Assembly (NCBI RefSeq): GCF_004216955.1
Contig: NZ_SGXL01000001.1
Coordinates: 847,925-911,924 of the forward strand
From: Fictibacillus sp. BK138
Lineage (GTDB): Bacteria > Bacillota > Bacilli > Bacillales > Fictibacillaceae
Length of the DNA stretch: 64,000 bases
Direction of reading: 5' to 3'
Shown here: positions 43,490-50,340 of the stretch, piece after piece
Layout: the number at the start of each line of letters is the position of its first letter
How positions within the stretch are numbered: the first letter of the stretch is position 1
Position numbers and translations under genes: made by a program
Notes under the pieces: generated by a model
Database searches by the model: none
What the model saw: the letters and a program-made list of their open reading frames with translations, nothing else
Told to the model about the DNA's origin: nothing

Positions 43490-43509
43490 GAAGTGGTTGA
43501 TTTCGTTCC
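43490..43509. repeat. Possible end remnant of the dispersed repeat
   Basis: GAAGTGGTTGATTTCGTTCC matches the left end of the dispersed element (GAAAGTAGTTGATTTCCG) for about 20 bp and then diverges. It could be a truncated copy. Confidence 0.4.
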
Positions 43510-43660
43510 GATTTTTATTTGAAATGTGGTGATCCTATAAAAAACAAAGCAAGTCAGGTTGAACACAGCATAAAGAGCTCAATTCAGATACAGTATCGGT
43601 TGCCGAAACTGATTTCAGATGGTACCTACTAGGGTATTCAAGCAAATTCAAGAGGTCGAT

Positions 43661-43765
43661 TCCAAAAAAAAGCAGCATCAATCCAGAAATTCGTCCAGTT
43701 TATCCACGAGATTTAGGCCGCAATCCAAAAATTTAAGCTGTTTATCCACGAGTTTACAATCCTCG
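43661..43765 (-). repeat. 21-bp phased array B (core TTTCTGGATT on the minus strand)
   Basis: Five plus-strand units beginning TCCA at 43661, 43682, 43703, 43724 and 43745, exactly 21 bp apart; conserved part on the minus strand is AAxTTxxTGGA(TT/TAA). This is the same core as array A in the opposite orientation. The rest of each unit is unique. It lies between the fad terminator and yusI. Confidence 0.88.
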
Positions 43766-43924
43766 ACAAATCCTGCGCGCTATATACCCTCGCGCCATAT
43801 ACGTAAGAAAGCCTCTCTGATCCATGGTAGGCGAAAGGCCAATTATAGAATGATTTTAAACTGTGCAAAATTTCTTGTTTTATTGGTGACACTAGTTTGT
43901 GGTACTATGAAAAGGGGTGATATA

Positions 43925-44284
43925 ATGCTACTGACAGTATATGAATATCCAAAATGCTCAACATGCCAAAAAGCAAAAAAATGGCTAAAAGAAAATGAAG
44001 TAGCCTTTCAGCCTGTACATATCGTGGACAACCCTCCTTCGAAAGAAGAGCTTAAAGATTTAGTTCAAAAGAGCGGGTTGGAGATTAAAAAATTCTTCAA
44101 TACAAGCGGCATGAAGTATCGTGAATTAGGTATGAAAGAGAAAATGAAAACGGCTTCAGAGGATGAACTCCTTGAACTATTAGCATCTGATGGCATGCTA
44201 ATCAAACGGCCGATCGCAACAGACGGAAAAAATGTAACAGTAGGCTTTAAAGAAGAACAGTACGAAAACACTTGGAAAAAGTAA
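43925..44284 (+). CDS. yusI: ArsC/Spx-family thioredoxin-fold protein (YusI)
   Basis: 119 residues. CxxC motif in [14 protein letters not shown] (residues 10-13) and the later [13 protein letters not shown] and IKRPI segments place it in the arsenate reductase/Spx family; it lacks the C-terminal Cys set of true ArsC. Position after fadE equals B. subtilis yusI. ATG 43925 follows AAAAGGGGTGA; the longer frame back to 43619 runs through array B and is not coding. Redox partner or regulator role is unclear. Confidence 0.85.
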   Translation: MLLTVYEYPKCSTCQKAKKWLKENEVAFQPVHIVDNPPSKEELKDLVQKSGLEIKKFFNTSGMKYRELGMKEKMKTASEDELLELLASDGMLIKRPIATDGKNVTVGFKEEQYENTWKK

Positions 44285-44357
44285 AATTGTTGCTGACTAT
44301 GATAAAAAATTTTATTGTAGTTACTATAAAAACAAAGAAAAGCTGGAGGGATTACAC

Positions 44358-44744
44358 ATGGAATTTCCAAAAGAGTTACGCTATTCAGAAGAACATGAGT
44401 GGACTAAAACAGAAGACGGCAATAAAGTTCGTATCGGTATTACAGCATTTGCACAAGACGAGCTTGGAGATATCGTGTTTGTTGAGCTTCCTGAAGTTGG
44501 AGATGAGCTTACAGCGGACGAGCCTTTCGGCAGTGTAGAATCTGTAAAAACAGTTTCTGAGCTATACGCTCCTGTATCTGGAAAAGTTGTAGAAGTTAAT
44601 GCTGACCTTGATGACAGCCCAGAGTTAGTTAACGAATCTCCATATGAGAAAGCATGGATGGTAGTAGTAGAACTTTCAGATTCCTCTGAGCTTGAAAAAT
44701 TAATGACAGCTGAACAATATGAGGAATTAATTAAAGAAGATTAA
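44358..44744 (+). CDS. gcvH: Glycine cleavage system H protein
   Basis: 128 residues. The lipoylated Lys is in [16 protein letters not shown] (about residue 63), within the lipoyl domain; the sequence matches GcvH throughout. It shuttles the aminomethyl group in the glycine cleavage system and, in Bacillus, also serves lipoate transfer to other enzymes. ATG 44358 after GCTGGAGGG. P, T and L proteins are not in the window, as in B. subtilis. Confidence 0.95.
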   Translation: MEFPKELRYSEEHEWTKTEDGNKVRIGITAFAQDELGDIVFVELPEVGDELTADEPFGSVESVKTVSELYAPVSGKVVEVNADLDDSPELVNESPYEKAWMVVVELSDSSELEKLMTAEQYEELIKED

Positions 44745-44808
44745 TGAAAATAATCTCTTCAGGAAAGAATAGGCTTATTGCTCATTTCTTTTTTGGAGGG
44801 ATTTTTTT

Positions 44809-45048
44809 ATGAACGAAGATAGAAGAGATGTAACTTCACGAGTATTTGGCAAAATGAAGGGCGGCTCAATGTCCCTTTACCTTGATCAAGATGAAATCGG
44901 TCAGATTCGATTTACAAATCAGGGGAATATGTATGAAATGGCTGAGGGCTTTGAATTCGATGCAGACAAAATCTATAAACGTGAAAAGCCAGCTGAAATT
45001 CCTAATCCAACAAAATATGTAGACGAGTGCGATAAAGGCTGGTGCTAG
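44809..45048 (+). CDS. yusG: YusG-like small protein (DUF2553)
   Basis: 79 residues, cytoplasmic, with SLYLDQDEIGQIRFTNQGNMYEMAEGFEFDADKIY and a C-terminal Cys pair (DECDKGWC). Resembles B. subtilis YusG and is at the same place. Function unknown. ATG 44809 after TTTGGAGGGA. Followed by a strong terminator. Confidence 0.78.
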   Translation: MNEDRRDVTSRVFGKMKGGSMSLYLDQDEIGQIRFTNQGNMYEMAEGFEFDADKIYKREKPAEIPNPTKYVDECDKGWC

Positions 45049-45056
45049 AAGACGAA

Positions 45057-45087
45057 GAGGATGATTATCAAATCATCCTCTTTTTTT
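45057..45087 (+). terminator. Terminator after yusG
   Basis: Ten-bp perfect stem GAGGATGATT/AATCATCCTC, four-base loop, seven T. Array C begins 13 bp later. Confidence 0.93.
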
Positions 45088-45099
45088 GTGTAAAAACTG

Positions 45100-45183
45100 C
45101 ATTGGTGAAATTAAATAGCGATTAGGTGAAATTAATGTGCAATTAGGTGAAATTAATGAGTGATTAGGTAAAATTAATTGAAT
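45100..45183 (+). repeat. 21-bp phased array C (core ATTAGGTGAAATTAA)
   Basis: Four units at 45100, 45121, 45142 and 45163. The first 15 bases follow (A/C)ATT(A)GGTGAAATTAA; the remaining six vary. Stop codons occur on both strands, so the period cannot reflect a coding heptad. Confidence 0.9.
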
Positions 45184-45255
45184 CATTCTTCAAATTATCA
45201 GTATCCATCATCAAATGAACGCAAAAAAGCCAAAGATTGATCTCATACTAGACAT

Positions 45256-45561
45256 TTAACGGCCTGCGCTTCCGCCTTTAGCACCGATATTTTGATAAAA
45301 GCTCTTATCATGGGTTTTCGAGGTGGCTTGTCCGCCTTTTTGTCCGATTTTTTTATAAAAATCTTTGTTATGTGATAGGGAAGTTGATTTCCCGCCTTTT
45401 CTGCCGATCTCTTGATAAAAAGCTTCCTGATGAGATTGTGCGGTAGATTTACCCCCTTTCTTTCCGATCTGCTGGTAAAATTCCTTGCCATGTGATTTTG
45501 AAGTCTTTTTTCCCCCAAGACGTCCTGCTTCGGCTCTTGTCATTTTTTCCGTCATAGCCAT
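45256..45561 (-). CDS. KGG-repeat general stress protein (GsiB-like)
   Basis: 101 residues built from four to five repeats of about 20 residues with the pattern SH-x-(K/E)-x-F-Y-x-x-I-G-x-K-G-G. This is the stress-induced KGG (GsiB/LEA-like) repeat: very hydrophilic, disordered and associated with desiccation and general stress. B. subtilis GsiB is strictly SigB-dependent, and a SigB-type promoter candidate lies upstream here. ATG 45561 after AAAAGGAGGAG. The only minus-strand gene inside the yus cluster. Confidence 0.88.
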   Translation of the reverse strand: MAMTEKMTRAEAGRLGGKKTSKSHGKEFYQQIGKKGGKSTAQSHQEAFYQEIGRKGGKSTSLSHNKDFYKKIGQKGGQATSKTHDKSFYQNIGAKGGSAGR

Positions 45562-45611
45562 TGGTAATCTCCTCCTTTTGTAAGAATAAAATTTCTGGAT
45601 GTATTCCTTGA

Positions 45612-45637
45612 TTAGCCTTTATGGAACAGATTAAAAC
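45612..45637 (-). promoter_or_regulatory. Candidate SigB promoter of the KGG gene
   Basis: Minus strand GTTTTA (45637-45632), 14 bp, GGCTAA (45617-45612), compared with the consensus GTTTAA and GGGTAT. The -10 region is imperfect, but the gene family is normally SigB-controlled. Confidence 0.45.
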
Positions 45638-45813
45638 GCAATTGAACGTATTTAGGCCGATTAGCATACTGCGGTAAATTTGGGGTAGTAATATAGTAAA
45701 AAGGGGAATAGTAATAAAGAACATCTCTTGCAGGATTTTAATAATATAAAGCAAATATATATTTAAGCGATGCATTCATTTAATAGTTCTTCAATGTATA
45801 GGAGAGATGAGTA

Positions 45814-46161
45814 ATGAATGGAAGCATGAATAAAGTAATCATTGTCGAAGGGAAATCCGATAAAGAAAAGCTTTCCGCAATCTTAGATGAACCGGTTGAA
45901 ATTATTTGTACGAATGGCACATTAGGTTTGGATAAATTAGAAGAGCTAGCATTAGCAATTGAAGATCGAGATGTTTATATCCTTGTGGATGCTGATGAAG
46001 CAGGTCATAAATTACGCAAGCAACTTCAGCGAGAGCTCCCGAATGCAGAGCATTTATATATTAATAAGATGTATAGAGAAGTTGCAACGACACCTCTTAT
46101 GTACTTGGCAAAAGTTTTAGTTGGTGCTCATTTTAATATTCACAAAAACTGTTTAGGTTGA
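45814..46161 (+). CDS. yusF: TOPRIM domain protein YusF
   Basis: 115 residues consisting of a TOPRIM fold: IIVEGKSDKEKL (catalytic Glu, about residue 12) and VYILVDADEAGHKLR (D-x-D, about 65-67). Related to RNase M5 and primase TOPRIM domains. Substrate unknown. Position equals B. subtilis yusF. ATG 45814 after ATAGGAGAGATG; ATG 45826 is an alternative. Confidence 0.85.
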   Translation: MNGSMNKVIIVEGKSDKEKLSAILDEPVEIICTNGTLGLDKLEELALAIEDRDVYILVDADEAGHKLRKQLQRELPNAEHLYINKMYREVATTPLMYLAKVLVGAHFNIHKNCLG

Positions 46162-46188
46162 AATGATGCTTTCTTCTTTTAAATATAA

Positions 46189-46231
46189 AAGCTCCCAAAA
46201 AGCAGCTGGCAAAAATGGGGGGCTTGTTTCT
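46189..46231 (+). terminator. Hairpin after yusF
   Basis: AAGCTCCC pairs with GGGGGGCTT (one G-U) around a 20-base loop, then TTTCT. Probably the yusF terminator. Confidence 0.6.
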
Positions 46232-46240
46232 ATAGGTTGT

Positions 46241-46316
46241 AGAAATCCTCTTACTTCACTGCGTTTTCATCAGTAAGATTCATTCTGATGCAGGGAAAAA
46301 GAGGATTTCTTTTTTA
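46241..46316 (+). ncRNA. Long terminator-like hairpin or small RNA
   Basis: AGAAATCCTCTT (46241-46252) pairs with AAGAGGATTTCT (46299-46310), enclosing a second hairpin CATCAG/CTGATG extended by CTGC/GCAG, then six T. It follows the first hairpin directly and precedes no gene. It is either a second terminator or the end of a small RNA. Confidence 0.45.
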
Positions 46317-46516
46317 TTATTGTGATAATCGCAACCTCCAACTTGTGTGTGTTTAGGAAACCTTTAAACCGAACAGCAAGCAAGCCATTAACCATTTTAT
46401 ATAAAATCGTGATATCCTTATTCAGAGAAATCGAAATAATTTCTGAAGGAAGAGAATGGCCGATATCCGAATAGGAATGGCTGCTTTTACTATCAGATCA
46501 ATAATGGAGATTGAAT

Positions 46517-46858
46517 ATGAAAGAAATCAATAGAACGAATTGGGAACATGTTATCGAACAGTCCGTACATAAGCCTTTTTTTCTTTACTTGGAAACACCA
46601 TTATGCGGTACATGTAAAGTGGGGAAAAGAATGATGGAAGTAGCGATAGAAACAGTTCGAGCTCAAAGAGGAAACGATTTGCAGACTGGAGTATGCAATA
46701 TTAATGAGATTCCGGAGCTTGCTGATCAATACGGAGTAACGAGTGTACCTTGTTTAATGGTATTATCGAGAGGGATGGCTATAAAAAAGATCTACGCCCT
46801 ACAATCTGCAGGAAATATTTATCAAACAATGATAGATTTCTTAAATAAGGAAAAATAA
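46517..46858 (+). CDS. yusE: Thioredoxin-like protein YusE
   Basis: 113 residues with the active site LCGTCKVGKR (C-G-T-C, about residue 31) in a thioredoxin fold; cis-Pro in VTSVPCLMV (about 82). A thiol-disulfide oxidoreductase of unclear target. Position equals B. subtilis yusE. ATG 46517 has TGGAGA six bases upstream; TTG 46511 is less likely. Confidence 0.87.
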   Translation: MKEINRTNWEHVIEQSVHKPFFLYLETPLCGTCKVGKRMMEVAIETVRAQRGNDLQTGVCNINEIPELADQYGVTSVPCLMVLSRGMAIKKIYALQSAGNIYQTMIDFLNKEK

Positions 46859-46975
46859 TTTGTAATAAAATGTGGGAAAGGCCCCATAATTCATTGCGGT
46901 TCTCCTAATTCATTTAAAAAATGATTTTTCAGGGGGTTTTTCCTTAAGAAAAATATGGTAAATTAATGTCTTCTG

Positions 46976-47011
46976 CACACTTGTCTGTAACATAAGATAG
47001 TGTGTTTTTTT
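46976..47011 (+). terminator. Terminator between yusE and sigI
   Basis: CACACT/AGTGTG stem with a 17-base loop and seven T. It separates yusE from the sigI promoter region. Confidence 0.6.
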
Positions 47012-47118
47012 ATATCCAAAAAATTAGTCAGACCTTGTCGGAATAAGGGGTTTGTAAGTTAGAGAGTTAGTTATCAGTCATTTCCGTTAATTCAGTTTTT
47101 TAACAAGAAAGTCACAAA

Positions 47119-47136
47119 TGTTACGAGCTATGTAAT
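47119..47136 (+). promoter_or_regulatory. WalR-like direct repeat upstream of sigI
   Basis: TGTTAC and TGTAAT both fit the WalR half-site TGTWAH, separated by six bases where the consensus has five. B. subtilis sigI is WalR-controlled, which raises the prior, but the spacing is off by one. Confidence 0.35.
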
Positions 47137-47203
47137 ATTGTTATAGAACTGTATCCTACAAATGTCAAAAGTCGTGGTATAAATGAATAGGAGAGCTTGG
47201 TAC

Positions 47204-47281
47204 ATGTTTGCTCCCGAACGATTAGTGGTAAATAAGAATGATTTTATGAAAACAAAAACAAACGAAGATGAAGATGAATAA
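47204..47281 (+). CDS. 25-residue acidic small ORF upstream of sigI
   Basis: ATG 47204 has AGGAG ten bases upstream. The frame of 25 codons starts MFAPERLVV and ends in an acidic tail (T-N-E-D-E-D-E). It ends 38 bp before sigI. It could be a small protein or a leader; no terminator intervenes. No family recognised. Confidence 0.35.
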   Translation: MFAPERLVVNKNDFMKTKTNEDEDE

Positions 47282-47319
47282 AGCATAAGTAATTTTTTTA
47301 GCAGGGGTGATTGATAATC

Positions 47320-48075
47320 ATGGCATCTTTAAATTTAAATGCAGTATTTCCTATAGCAAAGAACAAAATGACAAGCATAGAAGATAAAGTGTTAACGATC
47401 CAGGAAAGAAACGATGAGAAATTAAGAAATGAACTAATTGGTGATTACCAGCCATTCATTAAAAAAGTTACATCAAAAGTGTGCAGTCAATATATAGATC
47501 GAACAATGGACGAGTTTAGTGTAGGTCTTTTTGCCTTTAATGAAGCGATCGATCAGTATCAAGAAGGACAAGGCAGCCGTTTCTTATCCTTTGCAGATAT
47601 GGTAATCAGACGTCGTGTCATTGATTATATTCGTAAAGAAGTACGTCAAAATCGATTAATATTTCTTCAGCCGGATGAAGAAGACGAAGAAGGCCGTTTA
47701 GAAGAAAGCTATGCGGAACAAAAAGCAGCAATGGATCATTTTGAAGATCAGATTCAAGTTGAAAACCGTGTTTATGAAATTGAAGAGTATCAGAAGCTTT
47801 TAAAAACTTTCGGACTAAACTTTAAAGTTCTAAGCAAACATTGTCCAAAACATGTGGACGCGCGTGAAAATGCAAAAGAAATTGCACGTCTTTTAGCAGA
47901 AAATGAAGAACTTGCCGCATTTTTAAAGGAAAAAAAGCAATTGCCGATAAAAGATTTATTAAATATGGTATCCTGTAGTCGTAAAACCATAGAGAGAAAT
48001 CGAAAGTATATAATAGCGGTATCACTAATATATTTAGGCGATTTCCAAGCGCTGAAATCTTACATTCAGCCTTAA
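47320..48075 (+). CDS. sigI: RNA polymerase sigma factor SigI
   Basis: 251 residues, the length of B. subtilis SigI. Region 2 is clear: GDYQPFIKKVTSKVC, DEFSVGLFAFNEAIDQYQEGQGSRFLSFADMVIRRRVIDYIRKE (about 40-108). The C-terminal half is the SigI-specific domain with KDLLNMVSCSRKTIERNRKYIIAVSLIYLG (HTH, about 208-237). SigI directs heat and cell-wall stress genes. ATG 47320 has AGGGGTGAT upstream; TTG 47311 is too close to it. rsgI follows, as usual. Confidence 0.93.
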   Translation: MASLNLNAVFPIAKNKMTSIEDKVLTIQERNDEKLRNELIGDYQPFIKKVTSKVCSQYIDRTMDEFSVGLFAFNEAIDQYQEGQGSRFLSFADMVIRRRVIDYIRKEVRQNRLIFLQPDEEDEEGRLEESYAEQKAAMDHFEDQIQVENRVYEIEEYQKLLKTFGLNFKVLSKHCPKHVDARENAKEIARLLAENEELAAFLKEKKQLPIKDLLNMVSCSRKTIERNRKYIIAVSLIYLGDFQALKSYIQP

Positions 48076-48162
48076 GGTGAGGTATATATGATTACACGGC
48101 AGGGGAATTACTCCTCTTGCCTGTAATTACTACTGATCCTGCAACTTGCGGGAGGGATACAA

Positions 48163-49272
48163 TTGAAAAGCGGCAGCGGCATTGTAATAGAGGTTAATAA
48201 CAGAAAAGCGACTTTGCTTATGAAAGATGGAACATTTGTAACGGTAAGAGTACCAGCAGGCAAAAATCCATCAGTAGGCAGAGAGTATCAGGCTTCTTAT
48301 TTTTCTGAAAACAGAAAAAGAAGTCTTTTTGTGCTGCCGTCCATAGCGGCCGTGCTTGCTGTTGTTCTTTTATCAGGATTGATCCCGACCGGAACCCAAT
48401 CAGCAGCAGCGGCTTACGTAAGCTTTGATATTAATCCAAGCTTAGAAGTAGGCGTTAATGACGAAATGCAGGTTATCCAAATTGATGCATTTAATGACGA
48501 AGCAAAAAAAATCATAAAAAAATATAATTTGAATGTTGATAGAAATTTTTCATTTGAAGATTTTGCTGATCAGCTCATAACAGCTTATGAAAAAGAAGGT
48601 TATATGAAAACCGAACATTCGATGCTCATAACCACTATTTCAAGTGAAGAGGGCAATGATAAGACTGAAGCAGCATTAGATGAGGCAGTAAATACAATCG
48701 TGAAGAAGACGGTTGTAAAATATCCTGTCGCAATTACAGTTTCAGAGTCTGATTCAGACACTCGTGAAAAAGCAAAACAACTAGGAGTGTCACCAGGTAA
48801 ATATAAGGCATTCCAAACTGCAAGTATAAACGGTAAGGCTATAAAAGAAGAAAAGATAAAAGAAGTTAATTTTCAAGAGCTTAAAGTCAATACGTTATCG
48901 TCGAATGACATAAAAAGCTTACCGCATCCAAGAAAAATTAAAACGGACGCTAATGAAAGTAAGAAGGAATTAAAGATAGCTGTGCCAAAAAAGTCAGTCA
49001 GCAAACAAACAGAAGGTAAAAAGCACAGAGAAAATCATCATAATCACAAGAACCACTATAAAAAGACACAAGAAAAATTAGTAAAGCCTAAAGAAAAAAA
49101 GATGAATAAAGAAGGTAACAAGCATCAAAATCAGGCTTTTAACAGCAATAAACAAAAGAACAATGGACACCAAAACCGAAACGGGAACAACCATCACAAG
49201 AATAATCAGCAGGAACGCAATAAACAGGGTCATAATAAACAGGATCGCGACAAACATAGAAACAAACAATAG
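48163..49272 (+). CDS. rsgI: Anti-sigma factor RsgI
   Basis: 369 residues. The N-terminal cytoplasmic RsgI domain (about 1-50; GIVIEVNNRKATLLMKDGTFVTV) binds SigI. One TM (LFVLPSIAAVLAVVLLSGLIP, about 57-77) follows, then the periplasmic AAYVSFDINPSLEVGVN domain and a very basic Lys/His/Asn-rich tail (about 280-369). No carbohydrate-binding module like those in clostridial RsgIs is present. Start TTG 48163 after GCGGGAGGG. A hairpin (48094-48127) occupies the 87-bp gap after sigI and may tune expression. Confidence 0.92.
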   Translation: MKSGSGIVIEVNNRKATLLMKDGTFVTVRVPAGKNPSVGREYQASYFSENRKRSLFVLPSIAAVLAVVLLSGLIPTGTQSAAAAYVSFDINPSLEVGVNDEMQVIQIDAFNDEAKKIIKKYNLNVDRNFSFEDFADQLITAYEKEGYMKTEHSMLITTISSEEGNDKTEAALDEAVNTIVKKTVVKYPVAITVSESDSDTREKAKQLGVSPGKYKAFQTASINGKAIKEEKIKEVNFQELKVNTLSSNDIKSLPHPRKIKTDANESKKELKIAVPKKSVSKQTEGKKHRENHHNHKNHYKKTQEKLVKPKEKKMNKEGNKHQNQAFNSNKQKNNGHQNRNGNNHHKNNQQERNKQGHNKQDRDKHRNKQ

Positions 49273-49401
49273 CACTAATTATGGTTGATACTGTCGGAAA
49301 TGCAAAAACGATTTTTCAAGACTGTCGAACGCTTTATAAAGGTAAACACTCCATTCCTCTCGAAAAAGGTGAAGTAAACAACCTATTCGGGGGGATTTTA
49401 T

Positions 49402-49746
49402 ATGCTGGATGTCACCTTCTTTGAAAGACAGATTGGTAAAAGCCCATATTTGCCATTGTATAACATTCCGGTTAAACCTAGATTCAGTCTCAATGATGAA
49501 AGTACCTTAAGGATTGATTATAGTGAAGGGGAACGTAATCGCATCGTCGTTTTCAAAGGGAACCCAAAGTATCTTTCCATGATGCTGGAAGGGAAGATGA
49601 AGCTAACAACACTGCTTCGCCAAGAGATGATCGAGTTTCACGGAACGCTAAGGCAGCGCCTGAAATGGGAAGCCATATTCTATTTAAGTTCGCATTGGGA
49701 ACAAATTTATTCAGGCGCTTTGCTTAAAAGTGCTAAAAATGTTTGA
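49402..49746 (+). CDS. YusD-like small protein
   Basis: 114 residues without TM segments. Contains ESTLRIDYSEGERNRIVVFKGNPKYLSMMLEGKMKLTTLLRQE, resembling a short SCP2-like fold by eye. Gene order (between yusE and metN) corresponds to B. subtilis yusD. Function unknown. ATG 49402 after CGGGGGGAT. The S-box promoter TTGACA begins at its stop codon. Confidence 0.6.
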   Translation: MLDVTFFERQIGKSPYLPLYNIPVKPRFSLNDESTLRIDYSEGERNRIVVFKGNPKYLSMMLEGKMKLTTLLRQEMIEFHGTLRQRLKWEAIFYLSSHWEQIYSGALLKSAKNV

Positions 49747-49771
49747 CACAAATCGACAGTGGTGATATTAT
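49743..49771 (+). promoter_or_regulatory. Promoter of the S-box/met leader
   Basis: TTGACA (49743-49748), 17 bp, TATTAT (49766-49771). Confidence 0.85.
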
Positions 49772-49825
49772 TTTTCACAGTGATTCAAAATTGCATCGCT
49801 TTAACTTAATAACGCAACGCTTTAA

Positions 49826-49945
49826 CTTATCACGAGAGGTGGAGGGACTGGCCCTATGAAACCCGGCAACCGCTAGTTGTATGTCATACATACTGACTAG
49901 AAAGGTGCCAATTCCTGCAAGGCATTAAGTGTCTTGGGAGATGAG
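49826..49945 (+). ncRNA. SAM-I (S-box) riboswitch
   Basis: Diagnostic S-box sequence: CTTATCACGAGAGGTGGAGG, GGGACTGGCCCTATGAAACC, CGGCAACC, then AAGGTGCCAATTCCTGC and GGGAGATGAGG. P1 is CTTATC (49826-49831) with GATGAG (49940-49945). It switches the downstream terminator on when SAM is bound, controlling methionine import. Between it and metN lie the terminator and dispersed repeat F. Confidence 0.97.
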
Positions 49946-49966
49946 GAGAACGCGCATAGAATATTA

Positions 49967-50010
49967 TATGCCTTTCTGCTCATATTGAAGCAGAGGGCAT
50001 TTTTTTATTT
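49967..50010 (+). terminator. S-box expression-platform terminator
   Basis: ATGCCTTTCTGCT/AGCAGAGGGCAT stem with an eight-base loop and seven T. Confidence 0.93.
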
Positions 50011-50046
50011 AGCTTTTTTCATAAACCTTTGTTGCTTTTGAAAGTA

Positions 50047-50258
50047 GTTGGTTTCCGTTCCAGGATGCTCGCTTTCCACGGGGCGTGCGGTGAGCCTCCT
50101 TTACGCTTTGCGAAATTAGGAGTCTCACCTGTCCCGCTTTATGGAAGTATTCTTGCTCCTGCGTCTACAACTAAATGCTACCGATGTGAGCTTCCTCGTC
50201 TCATGCCTAGCAAGAAGCTTCTTCTGGTGGTAGGCACGCACCTTGCACTCCAATCAAC
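50047..50258. repeat. Dispersed intergenic repeat, copy F (variant) in the met leader
   Basis: Plus-orientation, 212 bp, from GTTGGTTTCCGTTCCAGG to CACTCCAATCAAC. Its right half (ACCGATGTGAGCTTCCTCGT, GCCTAGCAAGAAGCTTCTTC, GGTAGGCACGCACC) matches copy A in inverted orientation. It lies between the riboswitch terminator and metN, so any read-through transcript contains it. Confidence 0.92.
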
Positions 50259-50340
50259 TGGTCAATGAAGAGGTAAGTAAGCGACAACTTTTTTAGAAAA
50301 GAGCCATAAGAATTACGTAATAGGAAATGAGGTTAGTTCT

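Noticed and set aside
43619-43924. 102-codon N-terminal extension of YusI
   Set aside because: It covers phased array B; ATG 43925 has a good ribosome site and gives the family-typical length.
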